From Chersky-840 sp963764205 (GTDB taxonomy: Bacteria; Actinomycetota; Acidimicrobiia; Acidimicrobiales; UBA8190): a DNA stretch of 64,000 nucleotides. Below, piece by piece: positions 45,608 to 54,755 of this stretch. Under the pieces are notes generated by a model, which was not told the origin of the DNA, did not search any database, and worked only from the letters and a program-made list of their open reading frames with translations. The translations under genes and the position numbers were made by a program. The number at the start of each line of letters is the position of its first letter. The first letter of the stretch is position 1. The stretch is taken from NCBI GenBank assembly GCA_963764205.1, contig CAVXRN010000006.1, forward strand, positions 1,550,001 to 1,614,000, given 5' to 3'.

Positions 45608-46807
45608 GTGAGTGAACTATCTATGTCTATACGTGAGGATGCATCCGACACGACCAGTCGGGGACCCGACATCGTGATCCCGGTCATGAAGCCGTGGCTG
45701 GGGCCCGAGGAGGCGGCAGCAGCAGCGGCGGCGGTGGCATCGGGATGGGTGGCGCAAGGCCCCCGGGTGGCGGAGTTCGAACGAGCCTTCGCGGACGTCG
45801 TGGGTTGCCCCGAGGCAGTGGCGGTGTCGTCGTGCACGACCGCGCTGCATCTCGCCATGGTGCTGTTGGGGATCGGGCCGGGCGACGAGGTGATCGTCCC
45901 GTCCCTCTCGTTCATCGCCACGGCCAACGCGGTGCGCTACGTCGGTGCCACCCCCGTCTTCGCCGATGTCGACCTCCGGACCCAGAACCTGACCGTCGAC
46001 TCCATCGAGGCGACCATCGGCCCCTCGACCCGGGCCGTGATCCTCGTGCACCAAGCGGGTGTCCCCGCCGATGTCGGCCCGATCCGAGACCTGGCCGAGA
46101 AGCGGGGTCTGTCGGTGGTCGAGGACGCGGCGTGCGCCATCGGCTCCACCTACCACGGGCACATGGTTGGTCGAGATGCGGAGTTGGCCACGTTCTCGTT
46201 CCATCCCCGCAAGCTCGTCACCACCGGTGAGGGCGGCATGTTGACGTGTCGGTCGGGTGAGCTGGCCGGTCGTGCCCGGCGCCTGCGCGAGCACGGCATG
46301 AGCGTGTCCGCGGCCGAGCGCCACCGCAGCAGCGCGCCGGTCATCGAGCGCTACCTGGAGACGGGGTTCAACTTCCGCATGACCGACATCCAAGCGGCCG
46401 TGGGGCTGGTCCAGCTCGGTCGACTCGAGTCCCTCGTGGCACGTCGGCGCCAATTGGCGCAGCGCTACACCGAGTCCCTGTCGGACCTGGGCGTCGTCGT
46501 GGCCTCGGACCCGCCCTATGGAACCACCAACTTCCAGTCGTACTGGGTCCTGCTCCCCGTCGACGCGCCCATTCGACGCGACGCGCTGTTGGCCGCCCTG
46601 CTCGGCGACGGCATCTCGGCCCGGCGAGGGATCATGGCGGTCCATCGCGAGCCGGCCTACGACGCGGTGAGCACCACGGCGCTGCCGGTGACCGAGCGAC
46701 TCACCGATGACTCGCTCATCCTCCCGCTCTACCACGACCTGAGCGAGCACGACCAGGACCGGGTCATCGCCAGCCTGCGCCGTCACCTCGGCGCGGGCCG
46801 GGACTAG
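45608..46807 (+). CDS. DegT/DnrJ/EryC1-family sugar aminotransferase (1)
   Basis: PLP enzyme of about 399 residues that aminates a keto nucleotide sugar. It has VSSCTTALHLAMVLLGIGPGDEVIVPSLSFIATANAV, VEDAACAIGSTY, and the PLP-lysine region TFSFHPRKLVTTGEGGML; then FNFRMTDIQAAVGLVQL. GTG 45608 or ATG 45623 are equally possible starts; the frame further upstream is unrelated. Followed after 12 bases by the NeuD-like acyltransferase, so the pair likely makes an N-acylated amino sugar. Confidence 0.92.
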   Translation: MSELSMSIREDASDTTSRGPDIVIPVMKPWLGPEEAAAAAAAVASGWVAQGPRVAEFERAFADVVGCPEAVAVSSCTTALHLAMVLLGIGPGDEVIVPSLSFIATANAVRYVGATPVFADVDLRTQNLTVDSIEATIGPSTRAVILVHQAGVPADVGPIRDLAEKRGLSVVEDAACAIGSTYHGHMVGRDAELATFSFHPRKLVTTGEGGMLTCRSGELAGRARRLREHGMSVSAAERHRSSAPVIERYLETGFNFRMTDIQAAVGLVQLGRLESLVARRRQLAQRYTESLSDLGVVVASDPPYGTTNFQSYWVLLPVDAPIRRDALLAALLGDGISARRGIMAVHREPAYDAVSTTALPVTERLTDDSLILPLYHDLSEHDQDRVIASLRRHLGAGRD

Positions 46808-46819
46808 GACCGGCCCTCG

Positions 46820-47509
46820 GTGCGTCGACTGCTGATCATCGGTTCGGGTGGGTTCGGGCGCGAGACCCTCGCTGCAGCGCGCGCCGTCAACGAGGTCACG
46901 CCCACGTGGGAGATCATGGGATTCCTCGATGACGACCGGGCGCTCGAGGGCCACGTCATCGACGGGGCACCCGTCGTCGGACCGATCAGGGCCATCGCCG
47001 CGTCGCCCGACGCCGCCGCGGTCGTCACGGTGGGCAATCCCGACAACTTCACGTCACGACGCCGCATCGTGGCCGAGCTCGGCCTGACGCCCGACCGGTG
47101 GGCGACGATCGTCCACCCCGCCGCGGTCGTGGCTCGTGGCACCGAGATCGGGCCGGGCTCGGTCGTCCTCGCCGGCGTGATCACGACCACCCCGGTGCGC
47201 ATCGGCGCCCACGTGGCGGCCATGCCTGCTGTGGTCCTCACCCATGACGACGTGGTCGATGACTTCGCCACCCTGGCCAGCGGCGCACGATTGGCGGGCG
47301 GGGTCACCGTCGGGACGGGCGCGTATGTCGGAGCCGGTGCCCTCGTCCGTGAGCGCCGCGTGATCGGTGCGGGGGCCCTCGTGGGGATGGGCGCCGTCGT
47401 GACCTGCGACATCCCGCCGGGCGAGGTGTGGGCCGGTGTGCCAGCCCGCTTTCTCCGCACCGTCGACGCCGTGCCCGCCGCGGTGGGTGGCGCCGGGGGG
47501 AACCGATGA
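46820..47509 (+). CDS. NeuD/PglD-type sugar acyltransferase (left-handed beta-helix)
   Basis: 229 residues. The N-terminal Rossmann-like part (LLIIGSGGFGRETLAAA, IMGFLDDD) is typical of NeuD/PglD nucleotide-sugar acetyltransferases. The C-terminal half is a hexapeptide-repeat beta-helix (IGPGSVVLAGVITTTPVRIGAHV, VTVGTGAYVGAGALV, AGALVGMGAVVTCDIPPG) ending in the usual VWAGVPARFL. A His in VVLTHDDVV is in the position of the catalytic base. GTG 46820. Overlaps the second aminotransferase as ATGA. Confidence 0.9.
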   Translation: MRRLLIIGSGGFGRETLAAARAVNEVTPTWEIMGFLDDDRALEGHVIDGAPVVGPIRAIAASPDAAAVVTVGNPDNFTSRRRIVAELGLTPDRWATIVHPAAVVARGTEIGPGSVVLAGVITTTPVRIGAHVAAMPAVVLTHDDVVDDFATLASGARLAGGVTVGTGAYVGAGALVRERRVIGAGALVGMGAVVTCDIPPGEVWAGVPARFLRTVDAVPAAVGGAGGNR

Positions 47510-48654
47510 CGGCGGTGTCCCCCGAGCCCGACGGGCCCACCACCTTCATGCCCCCGGAGCCGCTGGTCGACCTGGCCTCGCAGCACGCCGAGGTCTCGGC
47601 CGAGATCGGACGCGGGATGGACCGTGTCATGCGTGACACGTCGTTCATCAACGGTGCCGACGTCGCAGCCTTCGAGCAGGCGTGGGCGCAGTACTGCGGC
47701 CTGGCCCACGCCGTCGGCGTGGCCAGTGGCACCGATGCCCTGGAGCTCGCCCTGCGGGCGGCGGGGATCGGCCCCGGCGACGAGGTCATCGTCCCGGCGA
47801 ACTCGTTCATCGCCTCGGCCGGCGCCGTGGCGCGCGCCGGGGCGAGCCCCCGTCTCGTGGACTGCGACCCGGTGTACCTGCTCATGGACCCGACGCAAGT
47901 GGCGACGGTCGTCACGACGCGGACCCGGGCGGTGCTGCCCGTCCACCTCTACGGCCAGATGGCGCCGATGCAGGACATCGCCGCGGTGGCAGGCGCGGCC
48001 GGCCTCCAGATGATCGAGGACGCCGCCCAGGCACACGGGGCGCGCCAAGGGGGTCGGCGCGTCGGGAGCTGGGGGGTGGCCGCCGCGTTCAGCTTCTACC
48101 CGGGGAAGAACCTCGGTGCCTACGGTGACGCGGGGGCCGTCGCCACGGATTCTGCGTCTCTGGCGCAGGCGGTGGCGGCGCTGCGCAACCACGGCAACGG
48201 GTCGCGCTACGAGCACGCCACGCTCGGGTTCAACGCACGGCTCGATACCCTCCAGGCCGTCGTGCTCAACGCCAAGTTGTCGCGGTTGGACCGGTGGAAC
48301 TCGTCCCGACTCGCCGCGGCGCAGCGTTACGACCGCATGCTGGCCGACCTTCCCGACGTGGTCCGGCCCAGCACCCTCGCCGGCAACGACCATGTCTGGC
48401 ATCTCTACGTCGTGCGCGTGCCCGATCGCGATCGTGTCGTCGCTGCGCTGCGCGACGCGGGGGTCGGGGCCGGCATCCACTATCCGACGCCCATCCACCG
48501 CACCGGCGCCTTCGCCCATCTCGGGTATACGGCCGGGAGCTTCCCCGTGGCCGAGCAGGCGGCGACCGAGATCCTGTCGCTGCCCATGCACCCCCATCTG
48601 GACACGGCACGTCAAGAGCGCGTCGTCGAGGCCCTCGCCGCGGCGCTGCGCTGA
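47506..48654 (+). CDS. DegT/DnrJ/EryC1-family sugar aminotransferase (2)
   Basis: 382 residues. GVASGTDALELALRAAGIGPGDEVIVPANSFIASAGAV, PVHLYGQMAPM, MIEDAAQAHGA and AAFSFYPGKNLGAYGDAG with the PLP Lys match the subgroup that makes 3-amino sugars (WbpE/WlbC/FdtB-like). The directly following hexapeptide acetyltransferase of WbpD/WlbB type supports this. ATG 47506 overlaps the preceding stop by four bases. Together with the Gfo/Idh oxidase in block 1 this would give a 3-acetamido sugar route (inference from family pairing). Confidence 0.92.
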   Translation: MTAVSPEPDGPTTFMPPEPLVDLASQHAEVSAEIGRGMDRVMRDTSFINGADVAAFEQAWAQYCGLAHAVGVASGTDALELALRAAGIGPGDEVIVPANSFIASAGAVARAGASPRLVDCDPVYLLMDPTQVATVVTTRTRAVLPVHLYGQMAPMQDIAAVAGAAGLQMIEDAAQAHGARQGGRRVGSWGVAAAFSFYPGKNLGAYGDAGAVATDSASLAQAVAALRNHGNGSRYEHATLGFNARLDTLQAVVLNAKLSRLDRWNSSRLAAAQRYDRMLADLPDVVRPSTLAGNDHVWHLYVVRVPDRDRVVAALRDAGVGAGIHYPTPIHRTGAFAHLGYTAGSFPVAEQAATEILSLPMHPHLDTARQERVVEALAAALR

Positions 48655-48657
48655 CCC

Positions 48658-48693
48658 GTGGACTCCGTGGAACCAGTGGACTCCGTGGAACCA
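48658..48693 (+). repeat. 2 x 18-bp tandem repeat at the gene start
   Basis: Two exact copies of gtggactccgtggaacca. Each copy begins with GTG, so either could serve as start codon, giving proteins differing by six residues. Confidence 0.85.
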
Positions 48694-49263
48694 GTGGACC
48701 CCTCGGTCTTCATCCACCCCTTGGCGCTGTGCGAGACCGACCAGGTCGGGCCCCGGACCCGGATCTGGGCCTTCAGCCATGTCCTGCCCGGAGCCGTCAT
48801 CGGCGCCGACTGCAACATCTGTGACCATGCCTTCGTCGAAGGGTCGGTGCGAGTCGGTAACGGTGTCACCATCAAGAACGGCGTGCAGCTCTTCGACGGC
48901 GTCGTGGTGGAAGATGAAGTCTTTCTCGGTCCCAACTGCATCTTCACCAACGACCGCAATCCCCGAGCGGCCGTGAAGAAAGGGCCCGAGGACCGGGTGC
49001 CCACGCGGCTCGAGCGCGGAGCCACGGTGGGAGCCAATGCCACCATCGTGTGCGGCGTCACCATCCACCCCCACGGTTTCGTGGCGGCCGGTGCGGTCGT
49101 CACGCGCGACGTGGCCGCCCATGCCATGGTGGCGGGCAACCCGGCCCGGTTCCTGGGTTGGATGTGCAGCTGCGGACAGCGCCTCGGTGAAGACCTGGTG
49201 TGCACGTGCGGTCTCCGCTATTCGTTGCGCGACGCCCGCGCCGGACTCGAGCGTCTCCCGTGA
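48658..49263 (+). CDS. WbpD/WlbB-like nucleotide-sugar N-acetyltransferase with C-terminal zinc-knuckle-like tail
   Basis: 201 residues, left-handed beta-helix: IWAFSHVLPGAVIGADCNICDHAFVEG, VRVGNGVTIKNGVQLFDGVVVEDEVFLGPNCIFTND, RLERGATVGANATIVCGVTIHPHGFVAAGAVVTRDV and AGNPARFLGWMCSCGQRL. The Asn/His sites fit family members that acetylate a 3-amino group. The tail holds CSCG...CTCG, a possible zinc site also seen in some homologues. GTG 48658 starts three bases after the previous stop, and an 18-bp unit is duplicated in the first 36 bases (DSVEP twice). Confidence 0.9.
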   Translation: MDSVEPVDSVEPVDPSVFIHPLALCETDQVGPRTRIWAFSHVLPGAVIGADCNICDHAFVEGSVRVGNGVTIKNGVQLFDGVVVEDEVFLGPNCIFTNDRNPRAAVKKGPEDRVPTRLERGATVGANATIVCGVTIHPHGFVAAGAVVTRDVAAHAMVAGNPARFLGWMCSCGQRLGEDLVCTCGLRYSLRDARAGLERLP

Positions 49264-50318
49264 GCTCGATCAGCGTCATCATCCCCAGTTACAACTACGC
49301 CCATTACCTTCCCGAGTGCGTCCACAGCGCCCTGGCGGAGGCGACACCGGAGCTCGAGGTCGAGGTGCTCGTCATCGACGACTGCTCGACCGACGACACC
49401 GCGCTCGTGGGTGAGGGCCTCGCCGCGGCGGACTCCCGAGTCGAATTCCGACGCCACGCCCAGAACCAGGGCCATCTCGCCACCTACAACGAGGGCCTGG
49501 CCTGGGCCCAGGGTGACTACACCATCTTGCTCTCGGCCGACGACCTCCTCGTCCCCGGCGCACTGCTCAGGGCGGCCCGCACCCTCGACGCCCATCCGTC
49601 GGCGGGCTTTTGCTACGGACGGTCGCTGCGGTTCGAGAGCGACGAGAACCGACCGCCGGCCCGGACCGGTGAGCCCGAGGTCCGGATCTGGAGGGGGAGG
49701 GACTGGATCGAGCAACGCTGCCGGACCGCCACCAACTGCATCTCCTCCCCTGAAGTCGTCGTCCGCACCGAGTTACAGCACCGCATGGGCGGCTACCGAA
49801 GCGACCTCCCGCATTCGGGTGATCTCGAGATGTGGCTCCGGCTGGCGGCCCACGGCGACGTGGCATTTCTCGGCGCGGTCCACCAGGCGTACTACCGGAT
49901 GCATCCCGCCAGCATGGCCCGGACCCGGTTCACGTCACCCTTGGCGGATCTGCGCCAACGCCAGGCGGCCTTCGACGCGGTGTTCGAGGTCCACGGACCG
50001 TGCGTCGTGGACTCGGCCCGGCTGCACGCCGAGGCGAGGCGCGCGCTGGCCCGGGAAGCGCTGCGTTCGGCGTGCCACGGCATGGACCGCATGCACGGCG
50101 ACGCCGCGCTCGCCACCGAATTGGAGGTATTCGCCCTCGAGGTCAGCCCCGCTGCGCGGCGCCTCGCCGCGCACCGGGGGTTGCGATGGCGACGACAGAT
50201 CACCCGTCGGTTCGGGCCCGGGGCCCTGCGCATGGTCCCGACCGTCTATCTCACCGCGGCGGCGCACAAGTTCGAGAACTGGCGCTGGTGGCGACGATGG
50301 AACGCATCGGGCGTGTGA
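49260..50318 (+). CDS. Glycosyltransferase family 2
   Basis: 352 residues. ISVIIPSYNYAHYLPECVHSAL, LVIDDCSTDDTA, NQGHLATYNEGLAWAQGDYTILLSADDLLVPGAL with the metal-binding DD, then GDLEMWLRLAAHGDVAFLG as the acceptor/base region. Unusual C-terminal 100 residues are helical and basic (RWRRQITRRFG), maybe membrane-associating. GTG 49260 overlaps the previous stop as GTGA. It overlaps the next transferase gene by 22 bases, so this is one transcription unit. Confidence 0.9.
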   Translation: MSSISVIIPSYNYAHYLPECVHSALAEATPELEVEVLVIDDCSTDDTALVGEGLAAADSRVEFRRHAQNQGHLATYNEGLAWAQGDYTILLSADDLLVPGALLRAARTLDAHPSAGFCYGRSLRFESDENRPPARTGEPEVRIWRGRDWIEQRCRTATNCISSPEVVVRTELQHRMGGYRSDLPHSGDLEMWLRLAAHGDVAFLGAVHQAYYRMHPASMARTRFTSPLADLRQRQAAFDAVFEVHGPCVVDSARLHAEARRALAREALRSACHGMDRMHGDAALATELEVFALEVSPAARRLAAHRGLRWRRQITRRFGPGALRMVPTVYLTAAAHKFENWRWWRRWNASGV

Positions 50319-51604
50319 CGCGCGCGTCGCTGACCGGGTTCGGCCGTCCCCCGAGCTGGGACGGCGTGGTCGTGCTGTGTGCGGCCAACAACTGGGACGG
50401 GATCAAGCTGGCGGACCAGCACATGGCCGAGCACCTGCGCTTCCACGCCCCGGTCCTCTACGTCGACCCGCCCATGTCGCGGCTCACCCCCCGCAACCGC
50501 CCCGAGCTGCGCGCTGCCCTGGACGGCCCGCGTCTGCGAGTGCTCGCCCCGGGCCTGGCCCGGCTCACCCCGGTGGTGCCGCCCAAGGGCCGCCACCGGC
50601 TCGTGGCGCCCTTCACCGACCGCCTGCTGCGCCACCGCCTGCGCCGGGCCCTCGACGCGCTGGGTGCGAAGCCGCGCGCCGTGATCGTGACCCAACCCAG
50701 TTGGCCGGCGTTCGGCGCGGGAGGCGAGGAGTTGGCGGTGTTCTGGGCGCAGGACGACTTCGCGGGCGGCGCCGGCCTCATGGGCCTCGACGCGGGGCGC
50801 GTCGAGCGGGCCGAACTGGCCGCGGCGCGCGACGCCGATCTCATCGTCACGTCCAGCCCCGCGGTGCGCGACACGTGGGCGCGACGGGGATTCGACTCGG
50901 TCATGATCCCCTTCGGCTGTGATGCTCGTGCATTCGGGGCCGACCCGGTCCGCCCCGCCCCCGACATAGCGATCCCGTCGCCTGTCGCCGGCTTCATCGG
51001 GCACATCAACAACCGGATCGACCTAGCGTTGCTCGAGGCCGTCGCCGACACCATGTCCCTGCTCCTGGTGGGGCCCCGTACTCCCACGTTCGAACCGGCC
51101 CGGCTCGACCGGCTCCTGGCGCGGCCCGGCGTCCAGTGGGTCGGCCCGCAACCCTTCGACCGGCTGCCCCCCTACCTGGCGGCCATCGACGTAGGTCTCG
51201 TGCCTTACGACCGCGGCGCGTTCAACATCGGAAGCTTCCCGCTGAAAACCCTCGAGTACCTGGCGGGGGGAGTCCCCGTCGTCGCCACGGACCTTCCCTC
51301 CACCCGGTGGCTCGCCACCGACCTCGTCGTCATCGAGGACTCCCCGGCGCGGTACGCGGCGGAGGCCCGATCAGCCGCCCGGTCCCGACGCGACGCGACC
51401 GAGGTCGACCGGCGACGACGCTTCGCCCGGGGACACGACTGGGCCCGACGCGCTGAAGATATGGCGCAGCTGTTGGCGAGCGGTGCCGGGTCGGATCCCC
51501 GGCGGCGCCCGCCACCTGATCCTGTGACCGACATCCCGCAGGACGACGCGGTTCTCGGGCTCCCACCCGACGAGCACGCTGTAGAACAGACCCGCAGTCG
51601 CTGA
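50297..51604 (+). CDS. Glycosyltransferase family 4-like
   Basis: 435 residues, GT-B fold. The N-terminal half starts VVVLCAANNWDGIKLADQHMAEHL and has FWAQDDFAGGAGLMGL. The C-terminal half has GFIGHINNRIDLALLEAVAD, LLLVGP, VQWVGPQPFDRLPPYLAAIDVGLVPYDRGAFNIGSFPLKTLEYLAGGVPVVATDLPS, where FPLKTLEYLA replaces the usual E-x7-E donor motif as in teichuronic-acid-type transferases. Its last 234 bases overlap the flippase gene on the other strand. ATG 50297. Confidence 0.88.
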   Translation: MERIGRVTRASLTGFGRPPSWDGVVVLCAANNWDGIKLADQHMAEHLRFHAPVLYVDPPMSRLTPRNRPELRAALDGPRLRVLAPGLARLTPVVPPKGRHRLVAPFTDRLLRHRLRRALDALGAKPRAVIVTQPSWPAFGAGGEELAVFWAQDDFAGGAGLMGLDAGRVERAELAAARDADLIVTSSPAVRDTWARRGFDSVMIPFGCDARAFGADPVRPAPDIAIPSPVAGFIGHINNRIDLALLEAVADTMSLLLVGPRTPTFEPARLDRLLARPGVQWVGPQPFDRLPPYLAAIDVGLVPYDRGAFNIGSFPLKTLEYLAGGVPVVATDLPSTRWLATDLVVIEDSPARYAAEARSAARSRRDATEVDRRRRFARGHDWARRAEDMAQLLASGAGSDPRRRPPPDPVTDIPQDDAVLGLPPDEHAVEQTRSR

Positions 51605-52984
51605 CACCACCACCAGTTCGGACCACGGTCCCGGGACCAGCTGCAAGACGCCCACCGCCACGCCCACCGCGCCGGCCCCGGCGATCGCCGGCATGAGCAG
51701 CGAGCGCCCGACGCCGCGCACCCGCAGACCGGCACCGTGGAGGGCGATCGCGTAGGCGGGCACGACGATGGCCACGGCGACGAGGATGTGGCCGATGCCC
51801 ACGCCCGTGATCCCGCCGTGTTGCGCCGCGATGGGCAGGACCACGATGAGCCCGACCAGCCACGCGAATTGGACGACCAGGAGCCGCCGTCCCCGCCCGG
51901 TGCCCACCAGCACGTCGTAGCAGAGGTCGAACAAGACGCGCAGCGCGCCGAGCCAGGCCAACCAGCGCAACGCCCCGACGGCCGGAAGCCACGTCTGGCC
52001 GTAGAGGACGGTGACCAGAGGCCGAGCCAGCGTCGACATCAACACCGCGATGAGGACTGCCAGTGTCGCCACGAGGTGGAGCGACCGGACGAACGACTTG
52101 GCCAGGGCCTCGCTGTCGTGCGCCAGCCGTCCGAACCCCGGGATGGCGACCCGCCTGACGGCCTGGGAGATCAGACTGGCTGGCGCGCTCGAGAGGTTGA
52201 ACGCCAACAGATAGAAGCCCAGCGCGGTGGGGCCGAGGTAGTGCCCGACGACCACGTAGTCGACATTGAGCGTCGACAGGTACACGGCACTGGTGGCCGC
52301 GAAGGGAAGGCCGGCGCGCACCAGCGCCCGCGCGTGCTCGCTGTTCCATCCCGGCAGGGGTCGGACCGGCGCCAGCACGTAGACCATCACGACGGCGGTG
52401 ACGTTGCCCACCAGAGAGCCCCACGCCAGGCCCATCGGCCCCCATCCGGCCGCGGCCAGGCCGATGGCCACACCCGCCGCGGGGAAGAAGGCGACCAGGT
52501 CCACGATGGTGCGGCGACCCTGCTGGAACGATCGCATGAGGAAGGCGTTCGGTATCGACGAGAAGCCGTCCAGCACCACGTTGAGGCTGATGAGCCGGAT
52601 CACCCCCGTGGCGGAGGACGTGCCCAGCACGTGTGCCAACGTGGGAGCGAGCGCGTACACCACCCCGTAGATCGACACGCTGGTGGCCAGCGACATGGTG
52701 GTCGCGGTAGGACCGAGCGGCGTGGGGTCGGTGGGGGACCGGGCCACGACGACGCTCACCCCGAGCTCGTTCATGCTCGTGATGGCGGTCAGCACCAGGA
52801 GGCCCACCGCGTAGACGCCGTATTCGCGCGGCGTCACGAGGCGGACGATGATCAACCCCGCGAACAGCGACAACACCTTGGCGCTGCCCGCGTTCACCAG
52901 GCTCCACATGACGCCGTGTCGCACCGCCCGGGCCAGGTGGTGTTGGGGGGAGCGTTCTGCCGACTCTTGGGTGACCGCGGTCAT
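51371..52984 (-). CDS. Wzx-type polysaccharide flippase
   Basis: 537 residues, about 12-14 hydrophobic segments, MATE/MOP-type polysaccharide exporter. The N-terminus reads VRHGVMWSLVNAGSAKVLSLFAGLIIVRLVTPREYGVYAVGLLVL, typical of lipopolysaccharide/oligosaccharide flippases. Expected to move lipid-linked repeat units across the membrane. The last 60 or so residues (RPGTARQQLRHIFSASGPVVSPGEASSP) are non-membrane and lie antisense to the GT4 gene, so they may be a readthrough extension. It is convergent to the plus-strand genes of block 2. Confidence 0.9.
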   Translation of the reverse strand: MTAVTQESAERSPQHHLARAVRHGVMWSLVNAGSAKVLSLFAGLIIVRLVTPREYGVYAVGLLVLTAITSMNELGVSVVVARSPTDPTPLGPTATTMSLATSVSIYGVVYALAPTLAHVLGTSSATGVIRLISLNVVLDGFSSIPNAFLMRSFQQGRRTIVDLVAFFPAAGVAIGLAAAGWGPMGLAWGSLVGNVTAVVMVYVLAPVRPLPGWNSEHARALVRAGLPFAATSAVYLSTLNVDYVVVGHYLGPTALGFYLLAFNLSSAPASLISQAVRRVAIPGFGRLAHDSEALAKSFVRSLHLVATLAVLIAVLMSTLARPLVTVLYGQTWLPAVGALRWLAWLGALRVLFDLCYDVLVGTGRGRRLLVVQFAWLVGLIVVLPIAAQHGGITGVGIGHILVAVAIVVPAYAIALHGAGLRVRGVGRSLLMPAIAGAGAVGVAVGVLQLVPGPWSELVVVSATAGLFYSVLVGWEPENRVVLRDVGHRIRWRAPPGIRPGTARQQLRHIFSASGPVVSPGEASSPVDLGRVASGPGG

Positions 52985-53519
52985 CTCAGCGTCATCGCAC
53001 GGCGAGATCGCGGATCGGTCGTCCGTCTGTCACGACGAGTGCCTTGTACTCATGACGGTGCAGTTCTCCCCGGGCGCGATCGGGCAGCCGCGGGGGTGTG
53101 GGCGCGGGCGGATAAGCCGCCAGACCGAGTGGTGGCATTCATCACAGTAAGAGACGGTTTCACCGCTCTAGAGACAGATTTCTCGCAAAGAAAGAGGAAT
53201 TCCCAAACCCGTTCGTGCCGCATGACGCTCTAATGAGCACAAGGCCCAATAAGAACATCGGCCCCTGGAGTCCCAGGAGAAACGGGACGACCGAGCACGG
53301 AATGGCCCGGACTCGACGCCCCCAATGTCCGGTTGACGCTGCATTGTCCCTGGACAAGAATACTTTTTGGTAACTGCCGTGGGGGGCGAATCGGTGCCAT
53401 GTCGGCAACCTCGCCAGCACCCTGACGACCCTCCCGCCACGTTGCCCTACGCCGCCACCGAGCACCAGCGGCGCGCTGTCGAGCGCGAAGGGCGGTAGTC
53501 GAAGCGAGGGGGGCGTCTC
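52985..53519. other. 535-bp intergenic region
   Basis: Lies between the divergent flippase (minus) and GH16 (plus) genes. Middle portion around 53150-53370 is AT-richer. No frame with recognisable similarity; a small hairpin CCTGG-agt-CCCAGG is near 53264. It probably carries both promoters. Confidence 0.55.
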
Positions 53520-54740
53520 ATGCGCATCAGACGGTTCGCCATGATCATGGCCAGCCTGACCGCGGTCCTCGGACTGAGCGGTCTCGTCGTCGTCGTCACG
53601 ACAGCCGCGGCCCAGGGTGTCCCTGCCATCAAGCTGTTGGGCGGGAAGCCCAAGCCGTGCAGCGTCAAGAAGGGCACGGTCACCAACGGCTGTGCCATTC
53701 GCGTCAAGGGCACGGGATGGCCCAAGTCGGCGACCGTGTCGGTGGTCGAGTGCAATGCCAACCTCGTGGGTGGCGACCCGAATGCCTGCAGTTCTGCCGG
53801 CTCCGTGGCTGTCGCCAGCAGGAGCGGGAGGTTCTCGGTCAAGGCGTTCACCATCGTCCTGGGTACTGTCGGCGACGGGAGTTGTGCCGTGGCCAGTGGT
53901 TCGTCGTCGAGGTGTTACGTCCTGGCGAGCGTCCAGAGCGGTGGTGCGAGGGAGACGGCGTCGGCCGCGTTCACCTTCACGGGGGGTACGACCAAGACCA
54001 TCTTCTCGGACGATTTCAACGGATCATCACTCGACTCCAACTGGGCCGTCATCAGCCGCCACGGCGAGTACGCCCAGAGCGAGACCGAATGCAACGTCCC
54101 GGGCGCGGTGTCGGTGGCCAACAACATCCTGTCCATCACGACCACGGCCCAGAGCGCGACCTGTGGTGACTTCAACCTGGACGGCAGCGTCCGACACGCG
54201 CCGACCACGTGGCCGTATACGTCCGGTGACGTGCAGTGGAAGAGCTTCAACTTCACCTACGGCACCGTCACCTACAGGGCGAAATACCCGGCGCAGAGCA
54301 CCGGCACCTGGCCGGCGGTGTGGTTCCTGGGAAGCAATTGCCAGGCGACGAACATCATGACGGCCGACACCGGCTATGCCAGCTGTCCGCCCATCGAACA
54401 CCCGGGATCGGGGTACCGAGAGATCGACACCACGGAGTGCTACCAGACCGAATGGTGCCAGTTGGCCCTGGCGCAACCGTCGAGCTTCCCGGTGTGTACC
54501 TACCCCGTGGACACCGCGTGGCACACCTACACCTTCACCTGGACCTCGAGGTCCATCTCGATGAGCATGGACGGCCAACCCACGGGATGCAGCTTCAACT
54601 CGTCCCAGGGATGGGTCATCCCGAGCACGCCCATGTTCATGATCATCCAGACGCAGACCGGCGGATCGGGCGGGACGCCCGACGATTCGCAATTGCCTGC
54701 GGTCCTCCAGGTGGCCGATGTGACCGTGACCCAGCCGTAG
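53520..54740 (+). CDS. Secreted GH16 family glycoside hydrolase with neocarzinostatin-like N-terminal domain
   Basis: 406 residues. Signal peptide (FAMIMASLTAVLGLSGLVVVV), then a domain at about 40-155 with the Cys pattern of neocarzinostatin-like proteins (CSVKKG, VVECNANLVGGDPNACSS, GSCAVASGSSSRCYV), then GH16 (about 165-406). The catalytic motif E-I-D-T-T-E is at about residues 301-306, preceded by TWPAVWFLGSNCQATN. Extra cysteines around the site resemble a subset of actinobacterial beta-glucanase/agarase-like GH16 enzymes. Likely cleaves or remodels a beta-glycan outside the cell. ATG 53520 has gaggggggc upstream. The GH16 part closely matches the broken gene at 57312. Confidence 0.88.
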   Translation: MRIRRFAMIMASLTAVLGLSGLVVVVTTAAAQGVPAIKLLGGKPKPCSVKKGTVTNGCAIRVKGTGWPKSATVSVVECNANLVGGDPNACSSAGSVAVASRSGRFSVKAFTIVLGTVGDGSCAVASGSSSRCYVLASVQSGGARETASAAFTFTGGTTKTIFSDDFNGSSLDSNWAVISRHGEYAQSETECNVPGAVSVANNILSITTTAQSATCGDFNLDGSVRHAPTTWPYTSGDVQWKSFNFTYGTVTYRAKYPAQSTGTWPAVWFLGSNCQATNIMTADTGYASCPPIEHPGSGYREIDTTECYQTEWCQLALAQPSSFPVCTYPVDTAWHTYTFTWTSRSISMSMDGQPTGCSFNSSQGWVIPSTPMFMIIQTQTGGSGGTPDDSQLPAVLQVADVTVTQP

Positions 54741-54755
54741 GACGGCGGTGCGCGC

